Assembly: GCF_003688915.1 (NCBI RefSeq)
Contig: NZ_REFU01000001.1
Coordinates: 62,001-126,000, forward strand
Length of the DNA stretch: 64,000 nt
Direction of reading: 5' to 3'
Source: Rhodococcus sp. SBT000017
Lineage (GTDB): Bacteria; Actinomycetota; Actinomycetes; Mycobacteriales; Mycobacteriaceae
Of this stretch, positions 47,749 to 56,552 are shown piece after piece. The translations under genes were made by a program, and so were the position numbers. Numbering within the stretch: position 1 is the stretch's first letter; each line of letters begins with the position of its first letter. Below the pieces are notes generated by a model that was given only the letters and a program-made list of their open reading frames with translations, was not told where the DNA came from and did no database searches.

Positions 47749-48237
47749 ATGAACCGCACCACCGCCCTTGCCGCCGCCTCTGTCCTGACGGCAGCGGTGT
47801 TTCTCGCCGCTTGCGGTAGCGACGATGACGCCAAGGTTGAAGCCAGCAGCACCACGCCTTCTTCTCCGAGTCAGGAAGCAGAGACCCCGGCCCAGCCGGT
47901 CTCCGAGTCGAAATCTGTCGTGCAGACAATTACCGCAGCTCTCGATAGCCTCGGCATCGAGCACACCGAGCCCGAGCGCACGGAGGTAGGACTGTCGGGG
48001 GCGCAGATGCGGTTCGATATGCAAGTGAACGGCTACAACGCGGGAATTAACATCTTCTCAAACAACGAGACGCTCGTTGTGTGGCAAGACACCAGCGATT
48101 CCTTCGGCGGCATTCACGTAGCTCTGCCCGATGCGAACGCCGTGCTGACATTGAACAGTTCCGAGGGGGTCGCTGACTCCGCGAAGATCGCCCCCATGAT
48201 TGCCGACGCCGTCGGCGGCACCGCGCACGGGGTCTAG
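47749..48237 (+). CDS. small secreted lipoprotein
   Basis: A 162-residue lipoprotein. The signal peptide MNRTTALAAASVLTAAVFLAAC ends at a lipobox (LAAC, Cys22), followed by an acidic, Ser/Thr/Pro-rich linker (to about 55) and a globular domain of about 100 residues with no family I can name. The ATG at 47749 is chosen because it begins the signal peptide; longer in-frame starts would bury it. It has no obvious operon partner. Confidence 0.8.
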   Translation: MNRTTALAAASVLTAAVFLAACGSDDDAKVEASSTTPSSPSQEAETPAQPVSESKSVVQTITAALDSLGIEHTEPERTEVGLSGAQMRFDMQVNGYNAGINIFSNNETLVVWQDTSDSFGGIHVALPDANAVLTLNSSEGVADSAKIAPMIADAVGGTAHGV

Positions 48238-48286
48238 GCACGGCCCATCGAGCCGCGACAATCGCAGCGCTCTAGAGCACCTTCCC

Positions 48287-48320
48287 ACGAGCCCGGTTCC
48301 GGGAACAGGGCCGGGTTCGT
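48287..48320 (+). terminator. hairpin after the lipoprotein gene
   Basis: ACGAGCCCGG and CCGGGTTCGT form a 10-bp stem (one G-U) around a 14-base loop. There is no T run, so it could be an L-shaped or weak terminator. Confidence 0.45.
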
Positions 48321-48732
48321 GCGCTGCGTAGGGGGAATGCCGTTCGCAGTGTCTTGAGAAGCGTCTGCCGCTTGGCTAGGTCACCGTGCGGGGCACGTCC
48401 TCGCCGGTCGCTCAACGCGGACAGTCACGTCCCAACCGTGATCGAACAGATGGTCATTCAGCTCTTCCAAGCTGTCCCGTGCGGATGGCAAGGTATATCC
48501 CGTCGGCCGCCCGATACCCCCTTCGTCCGAGAAGTGGGCTGCAGCCCAAGTCGAGCGAGACGCAAGCGGCGCCCGATGACCCCTGGAAGCCGAAATCGCC
48601 TGACGGGTCACGCTTTAAATGCGGAGCGGACCGTGGCAGCGGGGCGCCGGGAGCGGCGATCCGATGGACCGACCGCACCTAGCACTGGACGGCATGGACC
48701 GGCCCCGACAACTCGACCTCCGGGTTCTAGGA

Positions 48733-48925
48733 ACGCCGCGACTCGGCCGAAGGCGCACTTCGCGACCTCGAAACCGAGGCTTTGAGTCATGAAGCGCTTC
48801 AGGCCAATCGAGACGTATCGCCGCTCAAATCCATGCTCAACCGGCAGCCCACCAAAAAGAACGGTGTCACCCGTCCGTCTGCGCCGGAACCGGATCGTCA
48901 CCGCGACCACGGCCTGGACCGGTAG
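48733..48925 (+). pseudogene. possible 3' remnant of a mobilisation (relaxase-like) gene
   Basis: A frame of about 63 codons reads an Ala/Glu-rich helix (DLETEALSHEALQANRDVSPLK) and a basic Pro-rich tail ending RHRDHGLDR before a TAG at 48923. This kind of tail is common at the end of actinobacterial relaxase/mobilisation proteins, but no catalytic motif remains and a stop lies just upstream. Weak evidence. Confidence 0.25.
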
Positions 48926-48946
48926 CACTGATCACGTGAGCGGCGG

Positions 48947-50023
48947 TCAGGGACGCAGCACCGCATCCCAGACGTCGGAGCTTCTCGGATCGACGGGCAG
49001 GTTGAACTCCGTCTCGAACCATTTCGTGAAGTTGTCGCTGTGATCAGGTGAGTTCATCCATTCAACGAAGGGATCGACCAGTTCGAGGGCTTTCCGGATC
49101 TGTGGGTGTTTCTGATTGACCGTGACCACGAGCGGGGGATCGACGTCGATCGACAGGTATCCGCGCTGCTCGGCGTCCTCGAACTCTGGGATCACGCCGT
49201 CGACATCGCGGAATCTGTCGGGCACCACCAACTCAAAGTGGGAAACATGGCAGCGGATTGCCGTGATCACGCAGCGAGGTATGCGATGTTCCTGGAAGTG
49301 CTTCGCTATCGCGTCGGCAAGATGCTTGAACTGCTCAATCTCGTCCTTTGGTAGAGCCGCCGCCGCGATCTGTTTCTGAGTCTTCGCTTCGTACAACTCG
49401 GCGTAGCGCTCTTCGAGCTCCGTGAACTTTTCGAGTAGATGGTTGTATCGTTCCGTCTTTTGGTCGAGTTCGCCTTCGATTTTGGCGACATGTTCTGCGG
49501 AGTACGTCTCGACCGTGCCCAACAACTCTTCGTACTTTGCGGCATTGACCAGCCAGCTGTCCCTTTGGAGGTTCCAATCTGCGGTGTTGGCGGTGAGGCC
49601 GAACGCTTTGATCACCCTGTCGTGCATCTCGTCGAGGTATTTACCGGCGGCGACGTCGTCGAGTTCCCCTATCAGCATCGCTTTCAGCGGTCCCGGCAAG
49701 TCCTCTCTGGGTAAACCAGGGGTAAGTACCGGAAGAAACGTTTGTTGTGCCCATGCAGCGCCCATTTCGGCCAGACATGTCGGCCGCGTGAGGTAGGTCG
49801 GGGAGACGATCGCGATGACCAGTGGCGACGCTGCTGCTTCTTTTCGCATTTCCGTAAACAGGTCGAGTCCGGATGCGATCCCTGTCCCGCGCTGTGAGCT
49901 GTAGAAGACCTGTTCACGAGGGAATCCGCAGCCGAGTCGGAGGATTTTTTCGACGAACTTGGTCACATATTCTTCATCGTTACCTGCGTGGCTGATGAAC
50001 AGCTTTCCAGTCTTCTTGGCCAT
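48947..50023 (-). CDS. TIR-domain protein with coiled coil
   Basis: A 358-residue protein. The N-terminal TIR domain starts LFISHAGNDEEYVTKF (residues 8-23), has the box around SPLVIAIVSPTYLTRPTC and a conserved Glu in CLAEMGAAW (Glu86), the expected NAD-cleaving residue in bacterial TIRs. Residues about 170-220 form a coiled coil (ELDQKTERYNHLLEKFTELEERY), and the C-terminal 130 residues form an unrecognised alpha/beta region. Bacterial TIR proteins of this build act in anti-phage defence through NAD depletion or signal-nucleotide synthesis. Its 5' end overlaps the end of the gene at 49963-50880 by 61 bp in another frame, so the two form a coupled pair. Confidence 0.82.
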   Translation of the reverse strand: MAKKTGKLFISHAGNDEEYVTKFVEKILRLGCGFPREQVFYSSQRGTGIASGLDLFTEMRKEAAASPLVIAIVSPTYLTRPTCLAEMGAAWAQQTFLPVLTPGLPREDLPGPLKAMLIGELDDVAAGKYLDEMHDRVIKAFGLTANTADWNLQRDSWLVNAAKYEELLGTVETYSAEHVAKIEGELDQKTERYNHLLEKFTELEERYAELYEAKTQKQIAAAALPKDEIEQFKHLADAIAKHFQEHRIPRCVITAIRCHVSHFELVVPDRFRDVDGVIPEFEDAEQRGYLSIDVDPPLVVTVNQKHPQIRKALELVDPFVEWMNSPDHSDNFTKWFETEFNLPVDPRSSDVWDAVLRP

Positions 50024-50880
50024 CGAACCATGCTAGTTGTCGCATAGGTGTCGTCACGGATTACCGCAATCTGGATGTGCCGCCGGGGGTGGCTGGGTAT
50101 ACGGTCCGAGCTACTCCGGGCTGTCTCTGCCTTCGTTTCGAGCAATTGCAGAACACGAACTACTGCCACCGTGGCCTGCGCGGCTGCATAGGCCTCGACG
50201 TGATCGATGCCCGTGTGGGTCACACGCTGCGCGAGATCCCACGTAGCTCTGACGAACTGTCGCAACGCCTTGTGCGAGCCTCCAGCGGCGTATCGCTCGA
50301 GGTACAGCCCTATCCATTCCTTTGCATCTGCCGCCTTGGGCGCGTCATCCCCGTCTGCGACCAAGTCAGGGTCTTGGATCACCGTCGCTGCGTCGATGAG
50401 GATCTCGCGGGCCCGCCGGCCTACGTCTTGGCGGTCGTCATCGGAACGTGCCTGCTCCAGCTCACGCGCCAGACCATCGACACGGTCTTGCAGACTTGCC
50501 CACGTCGGGTCGGCCGAGGCGAATGCGGTAACCAGACTGCCCGATTCCTGAATGCTCGCCAGCGTGGCCGCGGTGTCCGCTACGAGGGCGTTGACGAACT
50601 CAGTGCGGTGAACCCATTTGGGCAGATCGCCTTTCCTCCAGCGTCCGCCCCATTCTCCAAGCGTGCTGTATCGGATGGGGTTTGGCACCGCCAATTGCCG
50701 CAGCAGTCTGTTCAGCTGTTGGTGGCCTTTTTGGTACTCACTGTCGGCCTTTGCTGCCTTCGTGGATCCAATCATCGTATCGCTCGTCGAAGCCGAAACT
50801 AGACGAGCAGCTTGCAGGTCCAGCTTCTCAGCGGCTTGTCGAGCGATGTGCTGCCTCGATCGGGGGTTCTTATCGGTCAT
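49963..50880 (-). CDS. hypothetical protein, probable partner of the TIR gene
   Basis: A 305-residue protein from the ATG at 50880. After a basic N-terminus it has predicted helices with a coiled-coil stretch (LQDRVDGLARELEQARSDDDRQD) and a region at about 165-265 (DAKEWIGLYLERYAAGGSHKALRQ; ending AAAQATVAVVRVLQLLE) that resembles the helical C-terminal domain seen in several abortive-infection-like proteins. That likeness is from memory and unverified. The last 60 residues are Arg/Ser-rich and may be an effect of overlapping the TIR gene. Co-directional overlap with a TIR gene points to a two-gene defence unit. Confidence 0.5.
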   Translation of the reverse strand: MTDKNPRSRQHIARQAAEKLDLQAARLVSASTSDTMIGSTKAAKADSEYQKGHQQLNRLLRQLAVPNPIRYSTLGEWGGRWRKGDLPKWVHRTEFVNALVADTAATLASIQESGSLVTAFASADPTWASLQDRVDGLARELEQARSDDDRQDVGRRAREILIDAATVIQDPDLVADGDDAPKAADAKEWIGLYLERYAAGGSHKALRQFVRATWDLAQRVTHTGIDHVEAYAAAQATVAVVRVLQLLETKAETARSSSDRIPSHPRRHIQIAVIRDDTYATTSMVRWPRRLESCSSATQVTMKNM

Positions 50881-50999
50881 CAAACCAGGATGCCGGTAGA
50901 CCCGACGTCGTCTGCGGTCGCGTGGCGATTCAACGCTGAGGGGCGCTGGGGCTACACCCCGTAGGTGAGATGCACCGCTGTCGTCTACCGCCTCGATTC

Positions 51000-51520
51000 G
51001 TGCACGCTTACGTCGACGAAACCAAAGGCAGAGGTCTCGTCGTCGTGGCCGCGATCGCCCATGTCCGCGACCTCCAGCCCTCACGCAAGGCACTCGTGGC
51101 GTTGCGACTGCGAGGACAGGAGCGCATCCACTTCAAGTCCGAAAGCGACTCGCGTTGACGAGCTACCGCCGACGCCATCGTCGCTCTGCCCATCCGCATT
51201 CACGTCTACGACGCAGCGGCTCTACACGATCGAGAAGGACGCACCCAAGCACTACAGATGCTCGTGGCCGACCTCGCAGGCATGTCGGCCACCCGCCTGG
51301 TCATCGGACAAGACGGCTCCCCAATCAGAGCAGACCGACATACGCTGTTCGCTGCGACTTCTAAGCAACAGATCCAGGATCGCTTGGCCTAGAGCACCTC
51401 CGCGCCAAACAAGAGCCCATGCTGTGGGTGCCGGACATGATGGCATGGTGCCTGGCCAAAGGCGGACATTGGAAGACGCGATTCGAGCCGATCATCACCG
51501 CCTACAACTCGTTGAAGTAA
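51000..51520 (+). pseudogene. decayed DUF3800-like (RNase H-fold) gene
   Basis: Reading from a GTG at 51000, VHAYVDETKGRGLVVVAAIA...GQERIHFKSESDSR matches the opening of a common actinobacterial family (AYVDES; HFKSES). A TGA at 51156-51158 interrupts it, but the same frame goes on with DAIVALPIRIHVYDAAAL and later LVIGQDGSPIRADRHTLF. A one-base loss near 51388 then shifts the frame: EHLRAKQEPMLWVPDMMAWC and WKTRFEPIITAYNSLK follow in the next frame up to a TAA at 51518. With one nonsense change and one frameshift the gene is dead. Confidence 0.8.
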
Positions 51521-51616
51521 CCGAGTGAACTTCCCTCCAACCCGTAGTCGCGTTTTGGGTTCCGCACTGAAACCCGTGGAGTTCCCAAATGGGAACCCGA
51601 AACGTATGATTGAGAA

Positions 51617-52642
51617 ATGGAGTCCACACTCGATCCAAACACCGTGCTTATGGCCGGATCCGCCAAAACCATCTCCGACGTACACGTAGCCACGTTCGAG
51701 AAACTCGTGGAAATGCTGGTGCTCAACCCCACCGTCAAGCAATTGCTTGCAGCCGGCTACACGCACGCGCAAGTGGCGCGAACCGTGCACATCAGAAAAC
51801 AGCAGGTCGGACTCCATGCCCGCACGACATTTGATCCGGTCACCCACGCGAAAGAGTTGCATTCGATCGACGTATGGGCGCTCGCCCTCTCACTGTGGGG
51901 GGACTCCGAACAACGGCTGCAGCTTGCGATCGACACCGCGTTCGAGTGGGATGCCACGCGGCTGGCCGACATCGCGCTGCCCGAACAGAATCTTAAGCAA
52001 TACCGTATCGGTTCTGTAGCCGATGAACTCGACACGTACGGCTGCGCATTCGCCCGCTGCGAGGCAGCGCGGCCGTATACGCCGCGCCAGGAGGACTCGA
52101 ACGCGGCACGAATCGGTGCGTTACGCGCCAGAGCAGCCGGAGCGAGCGAACTCGACCTGAGCGACCGCGAGGACGAAATACTCGAGCTTCTATGCACCCC
52201 CGTGGTCCCGGAAGTCCCCGACTTCCTGTTCCGAAACCGGCATCTGCGATGCACCAACACTTCGTCGAACAGTCAGCCATGGGCGGTCAAGTACGAACAG
52301 CGTCACGTACGCGAGCACACCGAAATGGAACGGTACGGCCAGCTACTGCCCACGCTGCCTGACAACTCCAATGACCCGCGCGTGCTCGCCCGCGACCTCG
52401 TGCTGTTAAACCTCGGCGATGCACGAGTGGTGTCCCTGCCCTCATCGGACACTGTCCCGCTCGCGAGCCGCAGTCGGGTGCTCGAGCGGTTTGCGGGTGT
52501 GCTCGGCGTTCGCTTGGATGAGTCGCAAACCTATGCCGAAGGCAGGACAGTCTCCGAGGTCGAGTCCGAGATTCTGGGTGCGTTGGACGAGTATCTGAGT
52601 GCTGAACTCGCTGCGCGTTCTAGCACGTCACAAACGCTGTAG
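51617..52642 (+). CDS. hypothetical protein with N-terminal helix-turn-helix-like segment
   Basis: A 341-residue protein I do not recognise. Residues about 40-62 (KQLLAAGYTHAQVARTVHIRKQQVG) look like a helix-turn-helix, suggesting DNA binding. The remainder is mostly helical and acidic, with no transmembrane segment or clear catalytic motif. It stands alone between the dead DUF3800-like gene and a terminator. Possible roles are a regulator or a mobile-element protein; neither is supported beyond the HTH. Confidence 0.55.
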   Translation: MESTLDPNTVLMAGSAKTISDVHVATFEKLVEMLVLNPTVKQLLAAGYTHAQVARTVHIRKQQVGLHARTTFDPVTHAKELHSIDVWALALSLWGDSEQRLQLAIDTAFEWDATRLADIALPEQNLKQYRIGSVADELDTYGCAFARCEAARPYTPRQEDSNAARIGALRARAAGASELDLSDREDEILELLCTPVVPEVPDFLFRNRHLRCTNTSSNSQPWAVKYEQRHVREHTEMERYGQLLPTLPDNSNDPRVLARDLVLLNLGDARVVSLPSSDTVPLASRSRVLERFAGVLGVRLDESQTYAEGRTVSEVESEILGALDEYLSAELAARSSTSQTL

Positions 52643-52820
52643 ATACGCAAGACCCGGCTCGCCAACCGTCCGGAAGGCTGTCGGTTCACTTCGACGAGGC
52701 TAGTGCCTCGCGTCGAGATATTGTCGGACTCGGCCCGCTCGGTTTCTGGCTCCGTGATTGGAGCGGTGCGATGGGGAATGCCGCCCCCCAAGGGCCCAAT
52801 GGCTTGATCCACGTAGGTGA

Positions 52821-52853
52821 AAGGGCACGGACAGCAATTGTCGTGCCCTTTTT
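52821..52853 (+). terminator. intrinsic terminator
   Basis: AAGGGCACG and CGTGCCCTT form a perfect 9-bp stem around a 12-base loop that can extend it by a further short pairing; TTT follows. It lies 180 bp after the gene at 51617-52642 and just before the next gene. Confidence 0.75.
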
Positions 52854-52898
52854 CGTCTGAGCTAGCTTCAATGGCAAACACTGAGGAGGGTTGCGTCA

Positions 52899-53408
52899 AT
52901 GGGCTTTCCACGAATAGCAAGGCAGGGGAAGGTCGCGGGTGATCCACCTGGCCCGTTCGATCAGAGTGGTCGACGGCTGCGCATCGTCGTCGACTTCGCG
53001 CAGGACCAGCGCCGGGTCGAAGAGTGGAATGGAAACACTCACGCCCCGCTCTCAATGCCGAACCCGGAGATCTTTCTGTGGTCGCTGACAGAGGGCGAGA
53101 GTATCGACCGCTACTGGATCGGCACCGCCAACGACCCGGCCGACGTCGGCCGGGTCGTGATACCGTCCGGACCCCTCGACCCCAACGCCCACGACTACCT
53201 GGGGTTCTCGACCATCAACGGCCAAGGGCGAAGGACCGAATATTCGATCTGGCCCTACAGCACGTATGAAACGTTCGCTCAGGACGACGCCGGAGCCCCC
53301 GCAGGTCTATCCACTGAGCAGTGGCTGGCGGAACTTCTCGTTGCCCGGGCTAGCACCGAAATGCGCGCGGACCTGATGGTCACCACCAATCCGCGTGATC
53401 TGCCGCGA
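52899..53408 (+). CDS. 5' part of the split HEPN-type gene
   Basis: About 170 native residues before the IS3 end. Recognisable stretches: LRIVVDFAQDQRRVEEWNG, PEIFLWSLTEGESIDRYWIG, VIPSGPLDPNAHDYLGF, and STEQWLAELLVARASTEMRADLMVTTNP. The open frame runs to 53546 but the last residues are IS-encoded. No catalytic motif is seen in this part. Confidence 0.6.
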
Positions 53409-53436
53409 GGATTTCGGACAATGGAGATGATTAATC

Positions 53437-54330
53437 TCAGGCCGCGATCGCGGGCTGCCGATAACTGTAGTGGACGTCGTTCGGGGATCGGTACCCGATT
53501 GCCGAATGCCGGCGTCGTGGATTGTAGAACCCCTCGATGTATCTGATGATGTCCTGTCGCGCTTTGTCTTTCGTGGAATAGATCGTCCGATAGACGCACT
53601 CGTTCTTGAGGGCCGCGAAGAAACTTTCCGCCATACTGTTGTCCCAACACACCCCGGTCCGCCCCATCGACGACCGCATCCCCAGCGAGCTCACCAGAGC
53701 CCGGTAGGCCCGCGAGGTGTAGACACTGCCGCGATCGGAGTGGAAAATCGCTCCCGGCTCGATCAGGGTCGTGGATGCCGCATTCGTCAACGCCGCCGCG
53801 ACGAGTTCGGTGCGCATATGGTCCGCAATCGACCAGCCCACGACTTTGCGGGAGTAGCAGTCGATGACCGTCGCGAGGTACATGAACCCCTGCCAGGTGT
53901 GAATGTAGGTGATGTCGCCGACGAACTTGATCCCGGGCCGATCAGCGGAGAAGTCGCGCACGAGCAGATCCGGCACTGCCGGCTCACTGCCGGAGTCGGA
54001 GTCGGTAGTGACCCGGAACGGGCGCGGTTGGCACGGCGCGAGGTCCTCGTCGCGCATGATCGACCGGACCAGTTCCGGTGAGCACTCGATGCCGGCTGCA
54101 CGAAGATCTGCGTGGATACGGCGGTATCCGTACGTGCCGTGCGATAGATCGAAGAACACCCGAATGTGTTGCGCAAGAGTATCTCTGCGAATCTCCGTTG
54201 CTGATTGCGGCCGGCTTTTCCAGTGGTAGAAACCGGAGGTGGAGACCTCGAGCCAGCGGCAGCGGTCGGTGATCGGTACTACCGCGGAATCGTCCGCGAC
54301 ATAGGAATCGATGAACTCGTACTTCGCCAC
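53437..54330 (-). CDS. IS3-family transposase OrfB (second element)
   Basis: A 297-residue DDE integrase core: the HTH_21-type segment HGTYGYRRIHADLR, then FVGDITYI, FHSDRGSVY and NSMAESFFAALKNE supply the D-D-E residues; the end RRRHSAIGYRSPNDVHY is typical. The GTG start overlaps the orfA stop; an OrfAB fusion by frameshift is expected. Confidence 0.95.
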   Translation of the reverse strand: MAKYEFIDSYVADDSAVVPITDRCRWLEVSTSGFYHWKSRPQSATEIRRDTLAQHIRVFFDLSHGTYGYRRIHADLRAAGIECSPELVRSIMRDEDLAPCQPRPFRVTTDSDSGSEPAVPDLLVRDFSADRPGIKFVGDITYIHTWQGFMYLATVIDCYSRKVVGWSIADHMRTELVAAALTNAASTTLIEPGAIFHSDRGSVYTSRAYRALVSSLGMRSSMGRTGVCWDNSMAESFFAALKNECVYRTIYSTKDKARQDIIRYIEGFYNPRRRHSAIGYRSPNDVHYSYRQPAIAA

Positions 54331-54638
54331 TACCGTGGCTCCCGCGCAAAGTACGAGGGTGCTTTTCTCAGGAAGGCTGCCTCGGCTCGAAGTTCTCGAT
54401 TCTCACGTTCGAGCTGGGCGAGGCGTGCTCGTTCGGTGAGGGTGAGTTCGGTGTCCGGGCCGCCGCCGTGGGTGTCACGGTACTTCACCAACCATCGGCG
54501 CAGACTGTCGTCACCGACGTTGTAGGCCTTGGCGACTTCGCTGATCGGCTTGGAGAAGTCGATGACCTCTCGGCACAGTTCGTCCTTGAACTCGGGACTG
54601 AACGATCGGCGCGATCTGCTCATGCTGGACTGGCTCAT
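54330..54638 (-). CDS. IS3-family transposase OrfA (second element)
   Basis: A 102-residue HTH protein (RRSFSPEFKDELCREVIDF; VAKAYNVGDDSLRRWLVKYR) with a C-terminal leucine-zipper helix (LAQLERENRELRAEAAFLRKA). An A-AAA-G run at LRKA offers the usual -1 slippage site. Its stop overlaps the OrfB GTG by one base. Confidence 0.94.
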   Translation of the reverse strand: MSQSSMSRSRRSFSPEFKDELCREVIDFSKPISEVAKAYNVGDDSLRRWLVKYRDTHGGGPDTELTLTERARLAQLERENRELRAEAAFLRKAPSYFAREPR

Positions 54639-54737
54639 TTCAGTAGATCCCTATTCTAAGCGGGTCCACTGTCCGAAATCCCTGGTCCGATCACAGTCAG
54701 AAAATCGTCGCTTGCGGACATTCTTTCGGCGAAAGAG

Positions 54738-56384
54738 ATGCTCCGTGTTTCCGCCCAAGCGCTCTGGTCCGTGCTGGAAAGTGATTCGGCGTTTGAAGCT
54801 GCTTGGGACGATCTAGTCGCGGCAGCGAAGGACATAAGCACGTCCGCCTCGACTTTTGGTTTCCTCCGCGACGTCGTGTGGGCGGTCGCAGACAGGCGAA
54901 ACCTGCCATGCGGAAGCCACAGTTTCGGACGCAAACTGGGTTCGATCTTAGGCGATAATGCGTTCACGGTCGCGCGTGCGCAAGCACAGTTGGGAGATCA
55001 ACCGAGCGTGGATGTCCACAGCTTCGACCACGACGCAGATTCCGGCTTGTCCGCCGATGAACGCGTTGCTTTGTGTCGACGGGTGTTAGTCGCACCTGCC
55101 GAGATGGCTCATTGCGTTGTCTGGTTAAGGTTCGACAACGCATGCTTGCCGGAGCAGGAGTTGGCATATGGGCAGGTCACCTTCTATTGGGGGACATGGC
55201 TTGCCGCGCACGTGGGGGCGTCGCCGTGGTGGGAACACAACGCGAATTTCTCTGTGGTTCCCGTCGAAATGATCAAACCGATGGAGTACCGGTTCGGTTT
55301 CGACCGTGAAGAGGTGCCAGACGTCGAGGACAGCACGACGGTAACGTATGCCCGAGTCGACCTCGGACTGTTCGCGACAGACAGAGCAGAAGAAGCCGCT
55401 CGAAATCTGGTGCGTGACATCATCGAAGCCAACCATCCGATCGACGACGGTTGGAAGATGTTCCACAGCTCCATCCTTGTCAAGAACGGGAACCGCTACC
55501 AGGGGTGGGGGCATGACTACTCCCGCAGCCACTATATGAAAGCGAACGACGACATGGGGACATCCTTGATGTTGATGTCGATGTCGTCGCTCTCGCACAC
55601 CATCGCTCCGGACTCTTCGCCCATGCTCAGAAGTGCGCTGTCGATGCGAGCGGACCTAAACCGGGCCCGGAAGGACGACCCTGTGGTCAGAGTGATGGCC
55701 TCGGTGCGAGCGATCGAGCACGCCAATGCTTGGAGCAACGGCGGGCAAGATCAATGGTTCGACTTCGCCAGTACATTCCTCGCCCATCGATACGCACGGA
55801 TCCATGCAGTAGATGCCCTCGGTCACGTAGTCCAGCAGGCACTGCACGACGTGCCCGACCCCAGACCAGGCCATGGTCATTCCGCGGAACGTCAACTGCG
55901 GCGGATTCGCGAGGAGTTGACTAGGCACGTGTGGCCGGCGAGGGAAGAGACTAACCGTCAAAAGGCGATCAACTATTTGCCGCAGTTGGCTGATTTGTTC
56001 GTCGATCACCCGTTGGGGAGGATGCTTCGCGAGATGAACATCGCCTTCTCTTCAGGAACAGCAGCGGAGAAATTTCTGCAAGACGTTGTCACGGATTTCG
56101 CGATTCTCTTGAGCCGTCTCCGTCGACAACGCAATTGCGCAATTCATGGCGGGCCGTCGTCCTTCGGTGCCTCGGAGTCGGTGGCCAGATTTGCATTCGA
56201 TCTTGGCCACCAAGCTGTCAATGCAATTATTGACGCCGTTTTGGAGAATCGACCGGTTTCGGATCATTTCGTTGACATGCGGGATGACGCCCGGCTTCGT
56301 TTCGATGATGTCGGAATACGTGGTGACCTTGCGAGGCTCTTCGTGCCATCGCCTGGACCGCCGGTACCGCCCAACCGGTGTTAA
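54738..56384 (+). CDS. 3' part of the split gene with HEPN RNxxxH motif
   Basis: 548 residues from the first ATG after the element; the frame is open upstream to the IS. It is mostly helical, with the RNCAIHG motif at 465-471 near the C-terminus, then a conserved-looking FDLGHQAVNAIIDAVLENRP helix. If translated alone from 54738 the HEPN domain could still fold. No transmembrane segment is seen. Confidence 0.6.
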   Translation: MLRVSAQALWSVLESDSAFEAAWDDLVAAAKDISTSASTFGFLRDVVWAVADRRNLPCGSHSFGRKLGSILGDNAFTVARAQAQLGDQPSVDVHSFDHDADSGLSADERVALCRRVLVAPAEMAHCVVWLRFDNACLPEQELAYGQVTFYWGTWLAAHVGASPWWEHNANFSVVPVEMIKPMEYRFGFDREEVPDVEDSTTVTYARVDLGLFATDRAEEAARNLVRDIIEANHPIDDGWKMFHSSILVKNGNRYQGWGHDYSRSHYMKANDDMGTSLMLMSMSSLSHTIAPDSSPMLRSALSMRADLNRARKDDPVVRVMASVRAIEHANAWSNGGQDQWFDFASTFLAHRYARIHAVDALGHVVQQALHDVPDPRPGHGHSAERQLRRIREELTRHVWPAREETNRQKAINYLPQLADLFVDHPLGRMLREMNIAFSSGTAAEKFLQDVVTDFAILLSRLRRQRNCAIHGGPSSFGASESVARFAFDLGHQAVNAIIDAVLENRPVSDHFVDMRDDARLRFDDVGIRGDLARLFVPSPGPPVPPNRC

Positions 56385-56552
56385 TGAAGCGTGGATTTAA
56401 TTGCCATAGAGGCAGAGTATAAGCTCCAATCGGCCTTTGCAGGGTTTTCCACTCTTGGCTGCCGGCCGTGATCAAGGCGCAGCGTGCAGTCCGCTTAACG
56501 GCATCGACCAAAGATCCCGCGAAAACCAACCGTGAATGGGGACCGATCCACA

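Larger units (their letters stand above)
53409..54681 (-). mobile_element. second IS3-family insertion sequence (about 1273 bp)
   Basis: Terminal inverted repeats GGATTTCGGACA(A/G)TGGA match at 16 of 17 positions (53409-53425 and 54665-54681). It carries orfA and orfB of the IS3 type. No clean target duplication is seen: the left flank is CCGCGA and the right flank CTGGTC. The ends are therefore accurate only to a base or two, or one flank has been rearranged. It is not the same element as the one in the PKS. Confidence 0.9.
52899..56384 (+). pseudogene. large HEPN-type gene, apparently split by an IS3 element
   Basis: Two coding pieces flank the element at 53409-54681. The left (52899-53408, about 170 residues, start behind GAGGAGG) ends RADLMVTTNPRDLPR. 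The right frame is open from the IS edge and reads PITVRKSSLADILSAKEMLRV before the first ATG at 54738. This follows the left part in a way typical of one domain. The C-terminal part has RRQRNCAIHGG, an RNxxxH (R465...H470 counted from 54738) HEPN ribonuclease motif in a helical region. The joined product would be about 737 residues. HEPN proteins of this size in such settings are usually defence RNases. The exact junction is unclear because no target duplication is visible. Confidence 0.65.

Noticed and set aside
46983..47819. Plus-strand frame of 278 codons between lsr2 and the lipoprotein
   Set aside because: Arg-rich, without ribosome site or family pattern, and it runs over the lipoprotein signal peptide in another frame.
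48381..48611. Minus-strand frame with YTLPSARDSLEELNDHLFDHGWDV
   Set aside because: Part of it looks protein-like, but there is no start signal, no family and the 5' part is low quality; may be a remnant, not supportable as a gene.
48608..48928. Minus-strand frame of 106 codons before the TIR gene
   Set aside because: Composition looks like an antisense reading of the possible relaxase remnant; no motif.
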